Of a DNA stretch of 64,000 bases, positions 9,856 to 22,066 are shown piece after piece. This DNA is from Bolinopsis microptera (Eukaryota; Ctenophora; Tentaculata; Lobata; Bolinopsidae): contig NC_087082.1 in the NCBI RefSeq assembly GCF_026151205.1, positions 18,445,401 to 18,509,400 of the forward strand. Direction: 5' to 3'. The position numbers were made by a program, and so were the translations under genes. The notes beneath the pieces were generated by a model that had not been told where the DNA came from, ran no database searches, and was given only the letters and a program-made list of their open reading frames with translations. How positions within the stretch are numbered: the stretch's first letter is position 1; the number at the start of each line of letters is the position of its first letter.

Positions 9856-10757
9856 TGATAATGCGCCCACGTGCGCGCGCAAATCTGCGTGCAAAAATGC
9901 CAACCGTGGGAACGTACATTGTAAACAAAACTGCCTTCGCGGAGTTTTGCCTTTCAAAACTCTTTTCGCGGAGTTTTGTGTCAAATCTGGTCGCATAACT
10001 GAGCCGTGGAACTGGGCTGTTAGACCTAATTTAAAAATGTTGAGGAAAGGGTAGAAACTAAAGGTACTGGGTACGACCGTAAATATGGGTACAGTAAATC
10101 GGTGTTTAACTATCAGTCAAAGTCTATGATGAAGTTATAACTTTATAACTGATCTGATTCTGAGTATGGGCAGTGAATGGAAATCTTCGCGTCCGTCTCC
10201 CTCTGAGAAAACGGGCGCAATTTTTGTTACAAATACAATTGTATGCTCCTAGAACTCACAAAATCTTAAAAGCAGTTTGTGATAATAAGTGATACAAAAT
10301 ATGTATATCACCATCGGCTGGTTATTAACGTAAGGCTCTCCAAGATGATGAGTTATTTGATCGAAGCTAAGAGTTGCAATCATGAGAAAGTATATTTATA
10401 TATATTTGATTGTCAAGTCAAGCTTCGAACTCCAACAAGTAATGAGTTCTTTTGTGTACAAACGACACAGTTGTTAACTATAAAAAGAAGTATTGTAGCT
10501 CGACACAAAAGAAAGTTTGACAAATACTAAATAGTTTGACACATACTAAACAAAAGTTCGACAAGCCCTGAACTATGTTGATACATGGACGGTAGTTCGA
10601 CTAGTAGGGAAGTTCGATAACAGTACTACGGTCAGCCTACACAATCTAGAAGTAGAGTAGGATAAGTTATCCGATAACCTACTGTGCTACCATCAAAGGA
10701 ACGATCCCTCAATTTCCACTAAGTCACTGGTCTTTCGACAGCGTGCATCGTGGGAAG

Positions 10758-11051
10758 ATGTTAAAAATACCAGTGGTTCTGGTTAAAAAGAAATCACGTA
10801 TGCACAGTGAATTAATCAAAATCTACAAAGTCCCTAATTTCCCTCCTGGGGCTCATCTTGCAGTACAGTCACACAGTTTCAGGAGTTGGAGAATAGTACT
10901 ACGTTTGATCAAACGGACTAAACATATTAATACTCATGCTAAGATATTTCCATTTCTTTCTTTGGACTTTTTGACAACTGATGCAGTTACTAATACTATT
11001 AGGTATTTAAGTTTGGAAATCAGGTACGAAATTATTTTGGAACTTAGTTTT
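10758..11051 (+). CDS. Hypothetical plus-strand exon, left copy
   Basis: From an ATG at 10758 an open frame of 98 codons runs to a consensus donor (CAG then GTAAGA at 11052-11057). The product would be basic and is not recognised. The right copy keeps the frame for most of its length but has a TAG near its end. Differences between copies are mostly amino-acid changing, arguing against strong constraint. It may be an exon of an unknown gene, or an ORF within repeat DNA. Confidence 0.35.
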
Positions 11052-11129
11052 CAGGTAAGATGTCAAAAATAACGAAAATCATAATTAATTGTAAACATGT
11101 TATTGAATATTGATAATAATCTCATAATC

Positions 11130-11640
11130 ACTTTTTGTTTTCAAATATTATACTGTTAATCAGCAGCTCACCAATCATGATATTATAATTGTTACATATC
11201 AATCTATTGAACTAAATTAGATTAACGAAATCGAATTAAATCTCCAGGGGAACTTTCTAGATTTAACACCAAAAATTATTATCGCAAAAGAAAAGGAGAT
11301 CGGCCCCTCGATCCTAGCTTGCTAGGTTCGCCATTGAATGTTGTGTTGTTGTTGTTGTCATAATCACTTTTTGTTTTCAAATATTATACTGCTAATCAGC
11401 AGCTCACCAATCATGATATTATAATTGTTACATTTCAATCTATTGAACTAAATTAGATTAACGAAATCGAATTAAATCTCCAGGGGAACTTTCTAGATTT
11501 AACACCAAAAATTAAAAGGCGTGAATTACCTTGCTCTGCGCCAGGCCCAGAGCAAGGTGCTTTGCGCCAGGCCCAGAGCAAGGTGCTCTGGGCCTGGCGC
11601 AGAGCAAGGTGCTCTGGGCGACTGGGGCTGGCACGATTTA
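11130..11640. repeat. Local duplication and hairpin-rich GC cluster
   Basis: About 150 bp (from 11130) is directly repeated at about 11355. It is followed at 11540-11620 by several copies of GCCAGGCCCAGAGCAAGGTG in both orientations, which can fold into a strong cruciform. The right copy (near 30990) has a single unit, so it expanded in the left copy. Confidence 0.75.
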
Positions 11641-11981
11641 ACGATATGGCGACTTAATGTGAAATTTTCATTACACCCATAAGTGCTACATTTTTCTATA
11701 GTCTAGTTTAAATTCCAAATAAACTTTTCTCAAACATTTCTCCTGGAATTTCCAGCAAATCAACTGTATCCAGTATCGGATTGGGTAAAATTTAATCATT
11801 CGGCTGTAGAGTAAATGCTTCAATATTTTAACGAGTACAAAACTATTAAATGTTATCATAATCAATCACACCTTAAACGGAAACAATATAAAAGGTAATA
11901 TCAATTAAGATGATTGGACTGTTAAAAATCAAAACATCAATTTGACAGAACTTATTGTTGACAAAAGCTTGTTATTATTGT

Positions 11982-13340
11982 ATAACAAGAAATGCGGCCG
12001 CTTTTTTTTGTGGATAGCCGCTCAATTTCCCGATCCGTGATGGCGTATTTTATCATATTCCATACAACCTGGGGACCCCAGTTTTTACTGTTTATAAGCA
12101 TGCAGATATGGCGAAGTGACAAGCCGAGCGCCACCAAGTTAATATAATCCCATATTGAATTTGAAAATCGTGTATATTTCTATGTAAACATATACTTATT
12201 GTTTATGCAACCTGACACCCGACACGGATCTGTGCAAAATAGATAGGTCCTGTCGTGATATCATGGATCGCTTAGGTTCCACCAAGATCTGGTAGTCCTC
12301 ATAATTCTGCGGCCTCTATGTATCGTCATCTCGTACAACTCTTTAAGAATCTGAGGGATTTGGCATGTGAAAATTTGCAGCCTTCTGCAGACATTGATTG
12401 GGTTAACGAGGTGTCGTACGTCACCTCAAGATCGGGTGACAGGGGGCTGACCAGGCCAGAACCCAATTGATTGGGTCTGAGGTCACGTGATTATGAGCCT
12501 GAGGTCACGTGACTATGACGTCACCAGACCTTGTTCTCCATTTCCCGCTCATTGGACCAGGTGAGCTTGCATGCTTGTGAATGTGGGTGTAAGTACAGCT
12601 GTACTGTAGTTTATACCTAATTAACCCCTATAGAAACCGAAAATTTATTTTCTGGCAGAAAGCTAGAAATTTACCAAAATATCGACATTGTTATAAATTT
12701 ATTTTGATGACCATTCCTGACCTAAAATTGCACGAGAAATTGATTAAACTTGGTTTCAGGACTCAACAATGCTTCGTTATGCCTTAAAATCCATGTTTTA
12801 TCGATACAATCAACATTATGATCCCGTTGATTAATTAGTAACAGGTACCTAATAAATACGCAGAAACAACCATCACACCTACATTGCATTCCTAACGGGT
12901 CGATTTCGAGTGACCAATAATTGTCGTGATGATACGTCATGTGTTCCTGATCATCACCAGCAATCAAGAGACAGGAGCGGCGGTAGCTTTAAATCAATGG
13001 TTTACGTTATTTTTGTGACAAAATAGTATTAGTAACTCAAAATAATAATAGTATGCTATCAATTAGTGCCTAGTGGGATATGTACATGGTGAAATTAGTA
13101 ATGTACTTGGTCCGTTCAGCGAGCCGCGCGCCAACAATTATTTAATTCAGATTATTACGCAAAATAACTTTGCGCAGGTAGTCACGTGGGCGATAACAGT
13201 GCGCGAGCTGAGGGCACGTATGTACGCACGCACGCACGTTCCCACGGTCACAAAGCTACCATATACAAAAAAACCTCGTTCGCTAACCCTTGTCCTTGAC
13301 TCTTTTGTGCCTTCGGCACTTTGAGTCAAGGATCGGGAAA
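11982..13340. other. Left-copy-specific insertion, no gene recognised
   Basis: It is absent from the right copy (near 31384). It contains E-box/CRE-like sites (TCACGTGA and TGACGTCA near 12485-12525) and a hairpin at about 13300 with a CTTCGG loop. No open frame is convincing and no clear terminal repeats were identified. Confidence 0.5.
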
Positions 13341-13376
13341 AAATCTCATTAGTTCCTTAGCTGTAGAAAACGTTAG

Positions 13377-13660
13377 CACCCCAGCGAACGCCGTGGGCTT
13401 CATGCGCCGCCAAAACGTTTAAATTTCATTTTTATTATTCCCCCAAGACTCCTGTAAAGACAAATTGCGAATGTTTAGCTTTAAAACTACTCTGTTCTTA
13501 AATAATTGTCTTAATTATCGAATACTGAAGAGTTCAATTCAATCCAAGGTAAATTGTTCAAATTATGAGTGATCATGAATGAAAAATGGATAATTTACAC
13601 GTAAAATTTGCCTCAAAATTTGTCTTGAAAAATGACCATAACTCTGGCTATGATGGTTAG
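13377..13660. mobile_element. 284-bp insertion with TTAG duplication
   Basis: It is absent from the right copy, where GTTAG appears once (near 31425). In the left copy GTTAG flanks both ends of the extra sequence. It has no coding capacity; the element class is unknown. Confidence 0.5.
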
Positions 13661-13939
13661 ATTTGGACGTAATGAAGGTTAACAGAAAGTCATGCTTAGC
13701 TTTTCAGATTCAAAGTCAAAACAATATAATTTGATCTCATTCCGTACACAACAACTTAAATTATTTCTGCGTCTGAAAAGTGTAAATACTATAAATGTCC
13801 AATAAAATAGTTTTTATAAAGAGTCAACATCACTCAAAACTAATCTAATTTTAATCTAAAATATAGAAACATTTAGCATCTTAATTAACATAAAGCGCAA
13901 ACAAAACATTTAAAATATCGCATGTTTCATCAACTTTAT

Positions 13940-14023
13940 TCAATTTTTTAGGGAGTCTGATACGACCCAATTCATAAAACTAGTCCGCATTATGGGACAT
14001 GAACGATAAGAAATACATTGAAT
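13940..14023 (-). pseudogene. Zinc-finger gene terminal exon, left copy
   Basis: It matches the predicted last exon at 31715-31807: a TTTTGTTCAG acceptor followed by about 27 codons and a stop. The C-terminus differs (ends in L-K-N). It lies with the truncated preceding exon at 14522-14825, so this is a 3' fragment of a zinc-finger gene without its fingers. Confidence 0.5.
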
Positions 14024-14521
14024 CTGAACAAAACGGTCGAATATTATAACTGTTGAAGAAATGAGGGTATATTCCCATACCGGCCTCATACAAGAATTTA
14101 TAACTATAATCTGAATAGTCACCAAAATACCAACTAATAAAGCAGCCTCTGATTAATACGATCAAACAATTGTTTTTAACATTTCCCGGAGGTTTTTTTG
14201 GAACTTTGCATATAAATTTAATTTAAAAACTTGTCTTTTGAGCTGTAATCATCCTTCACAATTAAAATGTCTCATTTGTCCCCCGGTACAAAATTATTTA
14301 TTCAAAATCCACGTCGCTGTTCAATGTCCTTCTTTAAGAAAGATCCAACAAAAGTGAAAAGGTAAACTCGAGATTAGCCGCAGTAAAATAGAGACTTCAG
14401 GAGATCTTGCTTCTGAAAATATTTGTTATTTCAATTATCTTTCTTCGATCAATAGCAATTAGAACGAATATGAACATGAAACAAAATATATTTAGGAAGA
14501 ACTCTCAGGGCAAAAACTTAC

Positions 14522-14825
14522 AATCTTCTCAATCATAATCTCCTCAGACTCGTCCAGACGTTCTTGTTTAATCTCGCAGTCCAGCTCCTTCTTCACGTCC
14601 TCTCTCACAGATTGGTTCAGGTTTCCCACTACCAACCCCGCCACCTCCTCCTCCTCCGCTGGCTTGCTGAGGACTGAGGTCTTGAAGAAGCTGTAGAGAT
14701 CCTCCAGGGAGGGGACAGACTCGATACTGTTAGGAGGGGAGATGGTGTCGAAGTTTCCGTCAATCTGATACAAGTTCTCCTGTGGTTGCTCGAACCAGTG
14801 AGAGGTAGTTAAGTGGAGTGGTGAG
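14522..14825 (-). pseudogene. Truncated zinc-finger gene penultimate exon, left copy
   Basis: It encodes an acidic and Ser-rich tail matching 32293 to about 32590, including the donor GTAAGT after the E-K-I codons. Similarity stops at about 14825. The His/Ser/Pro-rich part and all zinc fingers are missing, which marks the duplication breakpoint inside the exon. Confidence 0.75.
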
Positions 14826-16211
14826 GTTTTGTCAATCTTCGCGGTGATAGATGAAATGGGAAATAAATATTTTTTTGAGTTCAAAGCTAAAATGTAAAGG
14901 GTTAGTTCTACACCCGATACCCAGTTGTAAGGGCTGCCTTTTAAGAGCTTGGGTTATTTTTGACCAAGGTATTTAGTTTGCTTAAAAGCATTCTCTTAGA
15001 GCTGATTAGGCGTGGATATATAATAAAGAAAGGGTACATAACCTGATGTAGAGTTCAGTTGGTGAAGAGGAGGAGATCAGGATTGGATCATGATGAATAA
15101 GAGGATGACCGATACAAGGCATGAGCTTGTGGCGGATAGAATTTATATTATGGCTACTGGTGACTGGTCCTCATGCCAGGATGACAGCCAATAAACTAAT
15201 AATTTGCCCGGTTAGCAATTATGATTTATGTGGCCTATCTTAAAGCTCGTGCAGCTAGCTGGGTCACGGGATGTCCCGCCAGGACTATAGACTTAATGCG
15301 TATATGGTAAGGCTTAGGAGGTGCTTAAGATTTGTTCGTTGCTTATTACTTTATTATGGATATAAAATGATCGTTAATTTAGGATTGACCTTTTTTACTA
15401 ATAAAAGACTTGGATAAATGCAACGTAAAATAGCAGGAGTTAAATAAATAAACAAGCATCGTCAAACAAAATAAACAATAATGTGGATCACCCTATGAAT
15501 GGAAAAGTGTTGGTGATGATGTGTTAAGTTTGACTTTGAGGTTTATTGCCAGCATTGGATAATCTGGGTCAATAAACCATAAAGTTGGTAAGGGGAGGAT
15601 TTTCGAATTTTATAAGTTTTGGCTCCAGCCAGGGATACGGCTGGATAACCAAAACTGTAACAGGGCAATGTTACAGGGCTAAACAAGAATTGTCCAGAAG
15701 CAACTGAATCAATTAATTTTTACCCCGCGGAACCCGGGAATTCATGGATCCCAGACTTTCGAAGCCTTATAATATAATTGTGTTAAAAACTTTCAGTGGA
15801 TTTGTGCTCGGAAGTGGCAACAGGGGCTGGCCCTGTTGCCCAGGAAATTTCTTTATAATATCTAAATTCTGTCAGCGTGTTTTGGAGCCAGTTAATTTTA
15901 CGTTTCTAAAAGGACTGTTTCTGTGATCTAACTGGTTAGGAGAAAACTGTAAGTTTCATCTGGATTATTGTGGCTAATACTGGAAATTGAAAGTTCCGTG
16001 ATTTAATATAGATTTTCACTTGGCATAGCCGGGCCTGGGATATTTACACCAGTGTCTTGACTTATGCCTGCTGAAATGAAGTTCACGGTTCTCTAAAATA
16101 GTAATTGTCTCTTCATAATCATATCTGTTCAATCCTTTAACAATCAAGTATATTCCACGCCAACAATACCATTCTTTTTCAGCTAAACAAAAATTTCAGT
16201 TAAACAAAAAT
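14826..16211. other. Intergenic spacer after the duplication junction
   Basis: No gene is supported. It contains a perfect 10-bp stem hairpin (GGCAACAGGG, about 15814-15842) and a 30-bp cluster of common restriction palindromes at 15724-15751. The rest is AT-rich sequence downstream of the receptor stop codon. Confidence 0.5.
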
Positions 16212-19200
16212 CTAGCCTTTCCTTTTTCCTTTATCTTTTTCCAAGATATTTTTTGAATTAAAATCCTCGTTTTGAGATGTTTCGCATTCTTCAGGAATGG
16301 TTGTCAATATCGTTTGCGTAATACTGAATTTGCTCGCGAAAACTTTTCCTGTTAGGAAAATTTTAGAATATTCAGTTTCTGTTTTATTCAATGTGGCGGA
16401 ATTCTTTTTTGTGATATCTGATTTTGAAGCAGAATCCAAGTCCATAGTATCATCATTTTTGTGCAAAAAAGTAGAATCTTCCTTGTTGACAGTTTTGTTA
16501 TTATTACAAGTTCTGATTTCTTCATTTTGTCCTGACAGCTCATTTGCATTGAAAGCGGATTGCGGAGTCATGGCGACGTTTCTTTCCACATCTCTTTTCT
16601 TTCTTATAGTTCTAGCGAATTTGTTTATCGATAGTAAACATCGTCTTATATAAGACATGTAAAATAGAGATACCCAATATCTAATTTTCTTTACCATCAA
16701 CTTGATTGTCACGATTATGTAATCATGATATAGAATGGGATTTATAACAGAATTTATTGGTAGAATCACGATCGAAGATATTGGATACAAGGCTGTAGCA
16801 TCCATTAATTCAAAAGAATGCAACATACACACCGATATAAAAGGGACCCAACAAAAGAAATCTGTCGCAATTATGAGGGCTATTTGAAGATTGGATTCCT
16901 CTTTATCTCTTGAGCGTCTATTTTGGGCTTTGTGATTGCACATTCTAGCTCGTTGTTTTGAGCTCTTTGTAAAGAACAAAACCTTGCTGTAGCAGATAAA
17001 TATGATGGTGAAACACACAAAATACAGGGTTAGATTTGACCATACATAAACTTTTTGTGGGTCTTCTCTTGATACAAAGTATTTGAACAGACAAACGCCA
17101 TCATTGCCATAAAAGTGAACTTTGCGTCTCCCTATGCCTCCATATTGGTTTGAAAACATTGGGCTTATCAAACTATCGATTTTTGCCCAAGTGTACACTG
17201 CAGAGTCAACGAGTCTTCCATAATACTTGCTTATCTTGTTAATGTGCATGTCTTTGGTCACAAATGCTGGAAATATTGTAATGTTTGGATTATATGTCAT
17301 GCCATTGACAAAGATATCCTCATATCGGACCATTAAGGGGATATAGGATAGACAAAATGATGCAATTGACATTATCGCGATGAAGATGAACATTTTTGCA
17401 GCTGCATTTTTGGATGTCAGTTTTTGGACTTTGATGATACCGATAGCCCTAAATATGCTAAGAACTGTCATTGAAAAGAGGGATATTTGACCACCGAATG
17501 AACTGAACACTCCCAAGAAAGCACACCCATCACTGGATAACCAATTATATTTTTCTTTACAGTATGATTCCGCAAAGATGACTGAGTCTAAAATAGCAAT
17601 GGTTAACAGGTACAGTCCCGTTATTAGATCCCCAATATGAATGACAGTTGTCAGAGCTTTATTGTTCAATGCAGACGTAAAATGTCTGGTTGCCAGGTGT
17701 CTAAAATTCTTAAAAAGTTTGACAGAGTTTAGGATAACTGCTGCACAACCAACGACCCAACTGAAAACCTTTAGAGAGAGTTTTGAAATAATTGTTGTTC
17801 TACAGTCCTCATTGCACTCGTCGGTGTAGTCAGCACAATCTATTTTCCCATCACATTTCTGGCTCTGTCCAATGAAGCGTTTTGAAGATATGCATAAAAA
17901 GTTGTTAATACATGTATCTTCATCTGAGCTATCGCCACAATCGTCTACCAAATTGCAAACTTTGTCATAATCGACACATCTATCGTTGTTGCAGAGAAAT
18001 ATGTTATTTTGATACCGTCCACTTTTCTTATTTTTATTTTAAAATGTCAGGCGATTCTTATTCTCTATTGGCATTGTAAAAATCCTGTCCACGTATTGAT
18101 TATCAATCTTACATGAGTCATAGTTAAGTGGTCGCAATGGACAAACAGGCTGCTCTTTGCATTTTTTCAAGCAACTAAGATAAACGTACACTCTTCCATA
18201 TACGTTTGTGCAGTCTACCATGGTCTCTGGTAAAACTATTTTTGGTATACCGTCGAGTCCAAAAATTGAGACTGGCAAGAAATCTTCTTTGACGCATTGT
18301 GATATATAGTGACCTAAACTTGTACTCACTCCGGCAACACAATGTATAAGAAATTCCAATTGATTTCTTGTTCCAATGGCGATGGGGTTTGTGAAAACAT
18401 GTTCGGATGATCTAGTCTGACCGCAAACTCTTGCATGATCGCAAATGTCATAACCGTTACACAGATCTTGGAACATTACATAATGGTACGATCTTGGGCT
18501 GCATATGTAAACATCTTCACATTTACTGCTGTCAGGCACATAACGAGACAATCTGCCGATTCCACATGTTGGCCAGATTTCTGTTTCGTCTTCTCCTTTT
18601 AGACAGTCTTTACTTCCGTCCATCAGCCAAGAGATGGGTATGGGAAGTTTTGTGTCGTGAAGATATCGGCGGGAACATGTAGACAAAGTCATTCTGTCAC
18701 AGATCTTGGATGTTTCATCACTTTTATCGGAACAGTCCGAAATTCCATTGCAGAATCGATGCTTATGGACATTACAAGTTCGACTGGTTGTCAAGCATAG
18801 GCTGTCGAATCCATCATCGCACAAACCTGGGTTCTGAACGCAGGTGGCAAATTTAGACACTGTAGATGGGTAGCCGTCAATCTTACACGACACTACTCCT
18901 CTCATTGGGTCCGTACAATTGGTTTGGTCCAGTAGAATTTGCAGTATGGCACATACGGCTCACCATCAATTTGCTTCAGTTTAATACTTGATGGATCAAT
19001 ATAGAACGATTTATAAATAAGTAGCGCAGAACATCTTGTAAAATTAGAAAGCCTCCGGTATGAGAACGATGATTCTGGATTCCATTTTGAATTCGATATT
19101 GGATTCCTAATTGTTGGAAGGCATTGTTTGCTCTTTTTGACATCTTCATACAGTTTTTTCTGGGCAAGGTTATCTTTGTAATCCAAATAATTGATGGCTT

Positions 19201-19812
19201 CATTTCCTCGAGGTTTTATGTTAAATAAACCATTCCTACCAGTATAGAGATCTATCATATGATGATTGTACTCGTTACAACCAATTTCATCCTCACCACT
19301 TTCGCAATCAATTCTGCTATCGCATATTTGTTGCGCGCTCACATATGACATATTACTTGTGATACTCTCACAAAATAAACCATAACGATAACCATTACAC
19401 AACGCTTCATCAAGACAACCATGAACTTCACATAATCCATTACATGTAGTAAAATTAGTCATACTAAAACCCATATTCAATGGATCATCAGGGATAAGGG
19501 TGAAAACATTAGGTGTTACTACCCCAATCTGTTTCGTAAAATTTCTGTTACAAAAAGATTTCGAATTGTCTCCTGATCGTAACATCAGTGATAGGGCGTT
19601 TTTCTCGTCATCTATACAACCTTGATAAACGCGAGGATCGTCAGAACAGAGCTTTGTTACTTCAGGGTAGCGGTAGTTTGCTGATTTCGGTCGCTTACGT
19701 GGAAGATATACGTAATATTTTGAGGAATCAATGCATTCGATGATTTCAAAATTTTCGTCTTGTTGACAAACATTTTTGAAATATCCGTTAGTTTCGGCAA
19801 TGTTACACGCTC
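16212..19812 (-). pseudogene. Receptor exon 8: Cys-rich/LDLa ectodomain and 7TM domain, with two frame lesions
   Basis: The acceptor TTTATTTCAG precedes 19812. The frame is open to 18902, continues in another frame to a TAA at 18039-18041, and beyond that stop runs in the same frame to 16212. LDLa-like units lie near 19320-19270, 18800-18690, 18010-17935 and 17930-17820. Seven hydrophobic helices lie between about 17790 and 16690. Helix 6 has a D-F-F-C-W-V-P variant and helix 7 has NPILY, the NPxxY equivalent. The position after helix 3 reads FRA rather than DRY. A cytoplasmic tail of about 150 residues rich in Ser/Thr/Lys follows. Residue spacing and Cys content are continuous across both lesions, so this was once one coding exon. 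Confidence 0.8.
18039..18041 (-). other. In-frame TAA between ectodomain and 7TM region
   Basis: The frame coding the Cys-rich region ends at this TAA and the same frame is open again immediately after it, leading into an LDLa unit and the 7TM core. No GT-AG intron that removes the stop and keeps frame was found. A nonsense mutation or a sequencing error in an A/T-rich run are both possible. Confidence 0.7.
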
Positions 19813-20044
19813 CTGAAATAAATTTTAAAGAAATAAGAATATCAATGTTGCTTCAAAACCAGTGTGCACTGTGCAGCGTAAATCCTTTTCAGCCGCTAAA
19901 GGTGAAAATAAGAATAAACTGAAAATAAGTTCCAAATGTTCATTTTTATATTCTTTAATATTCTATATTATTAATTATTAGACACAACAAATAAAAAGAA
20001 ATATGCTAAGATAAATACTTAAATATGACATGTTGAGGACTTAC

Positions 20045-20289
20045 CAGGCTGTATATTGCAAAGAAGTCCCAATGTATATTTAGTATATTTATTACCCGTA
20101 CCGAAATGTCTCCTCTCCAAGGAATAAGAACAGCTATTGAAATCAAAATCACTTTTAGTTCCATCACAGGAAAAATTTGTCATCACTCTAGCATGATCTA
20201 GCAAATTTCTCATAGCTGTATTTTCATTGTAATCGATATTGTTCAGGCTTTCTTGATATCTTTCTGGTGCATCATATATTACAGTGATC
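20045..20289 (-). CDS. Receptor exon 7: C-terminal part of SRCR-like domain
   Basis: 245 nt between a CACAG acceptor and a GTAAGT donor, entering in phase 2 and leaving in phase 1. It codes the later cysteines of an SRCR-type fold: a C-D-G-T segment, then N-S-C, then L-G-L-L-C-N near the end. Phases fit the exons on either side. Confidence 0.68.
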
Positions 20290-20738
20290 CTGTGTTTGGA
20301 ATTTAATTTATGATAACATTATGTGGACTTGCACAATTATAATTCGGTTTATGTTTAAACTTTTAAAAGACATTTTTTGTTGAAGCAGTCCTCAAGTTGA
20401 AGTTGATATTGAAATTAAATGCTTAGGAGTAAAAGAGGCCGTATTTTGGTGCATCTTGAGAAGCGGGATTGAGCAAAGTGAAAAGTTGTGTGATCAATAA
20501 ACCGGAACATGAAATAAAAATCAGACAATTTTTATCAAAGCCGCAAAATCGAAATTTGCTCGTTAATTTAATACTTAGTCACTGTTCATTGATCAAATAA
20601 TCAATTCTAATAAAAATTAAGTCATAAGCTTCCCCGCTTTCACAGAAGCACATGGTTTAACATGGTTTAACATGGTTTAACAAAATTTGTCATTAAGCAT
20701 TAAAAAAGTTATAAATAGATAAATAAAGCGTTCCTTAC

Positions 20739-20869
20739 CAGGTTTCTATCGCTCCCCAAAAGTACTCGTTATTTAAGGCAAACCAATCCTCGGCATAATT
20801 GTAACCAAGCTTCTTGCATATGACATTTGCTTTGTAGTCTGAGAAGTTCGACAAAGAGACGGTTGCTGT
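20739..20869 (-). CDS. Receptor exon 6: central part of SRCR-like domain
   Basis: 131 nt after a TTTGTTTTCAG acceptor, ending at a GTAAGG donor, phase 0 in and phase 2 out. It contains VICKKLGY, matching the scavenger-receptor Cys-rich signature (V-x-C-x-x-L-G-Y), followed by an aromatic-rich stretch. Confidence 0.7.
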
Positions 20870-21223
20870 CTGAAAACAAAAACTGATGAAAAATATTGTC
20901 ACATTTTAGATATGTATCAAATATATTTTTGTTCGACTAGGCCCAACCACATGAAAGAATGTTGTGAAAACGCAGTTCGTGCTGAATATCAATAACAATG
21001 TTTTTACTGACAATTTTATTAATATTTATAAACATTTTGCAATCTCTTTCAATATTTTCGGATAAACATTTTTATTCCTTGAGCTGGTGCAGTAAAGACG
21101 TTTTGAAATACACATATTATAAAGATATAACATAATATTAAATATTCGTTCACGGGGCTTGTATACTAGTTACTTTCACAAAGACAGTTACAATAATACA
21201 ATTTAAAACATTAGTAGCCAAAC

Positions 21224-21309
21224 CCGGTTAAGCACTGTAACCAAAACTACTCCAGCGCTTCCGTTGCTCGGTTTACCATCCGTCCCGTAAAGAGAAAACT
21301 GAACTTCAT
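21224..21309 (-). CDS. Receptor exon 5: N-terminal part of SRCR-like domain
   Basis: 86 nt after a CTATTACAG acceptor. Phase 1 entry fits the TSP1 exon and phase 0 exit fits the next exon. It codes a V-x-F-S-L-Y-G-x-x-G-x-P-S-N-G-x-A-G strand pattern like the start of SRCR domains. The donor (GTTTGG) is weak, so the exact end is uncertain. Confidence 0.55.
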
Positions 21310-21874
21310 CTGTAATAGTAAGCAATGCTTTAGACGATTATATTTATCAAATGCAGAGAGTTCAATTTAAATACATTATATATTAAGACTTTTTCAGTCT
21401 GATCAGTTTATTTAACATTATATCCCATCGTACTTAAGATAGAACTCTTCCCATGGAATTAAACAGGAATTAAACAGGAATTAAACATGAATTTACCAAG
21501 GAGAATACTAACGAACTCATGTACGCAGTCGCACATTTCTGGGAATAAAGCAATGGTATAACGGTACACAAAATACGACGGTATATAATCTGGCAAGTTT
21601 TAGAATTTTTGCTGTACTTCATTAACATGAACACTAACAGCATCTAACCTTAAAATGTCCAAAATATTTGGTCAGATATATAAAGTTGAGTAGTTAAATT
21701 AATAAAACAAATATTTAATACAACAAATATTTATTTTTACGGCACAATCAAACAATAACAATAATAGATAAATAAGGGGACCGAAGGTTTGAAGAGGTTT
21801 CAAGTGCAAAAGCAATGTCGGTAAAACTTATTCCTAAATTAGAATCATGTCGCGAATTGTTTTGTTACACTCAC

Positions 21875-22066
21875 TAGGGCATTTCTTTGCGTTGCAGATC
21901 TGGTACTCGGTACTATTCCCACAATATGACCTACCCAATGGGGTATACATAACAATATTTGTATCTTTATTTTCACACATCCTATATCTGGATCTAGTGC
22001 CTCCTCCACAGTCGGCTGAACAATCTGACCAGCTTGAGAAATGACCCCAAGAATATCTTTCAAGAT
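21875..22066 (-). CDS. Receptor exon 4: thrombospondin type 1 repeat
   Basis: 192 nt, phase 1 at both ends, between a GTTTCAG acceptor and a consensus GTGAGT donor. It encodes a TSP1 repeat with the WSDCSADCGGGTRSR core and six cysteines ending in K-K-C-P. Symmetric phase 1 exons are typical of shuffled extracellular modules. Confidence 0.85.

Larger units (their letters stand above)
4464..14825. repeat. Segmental duplication, left copy
   Basis: This stretch matches 23131-32590 in order and orientation, apart from element insertions and small indels. Shared landmarks are the LINE fragment, three receptor exons, a 100-codon plus-strand ORF, and the last two zinc-finger exons. Similarity ends at about 14825, inside the zinc-finger exon, which marks a breakpoint. 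Left-copy-specific additions include the gypsy element, the 900-bp Tigger derivative, about 2 kb at 7974-10010, about 1.35 kb at 11982-13340, and 284 bp at 13377-13660. Confidence 0.9.

Noticed and set aside
15590..15960. Candidate MITE with TTTTGG ends
   Set aside because: The similar segments are in direct rather than inverted orientation and no target duplication is visible.
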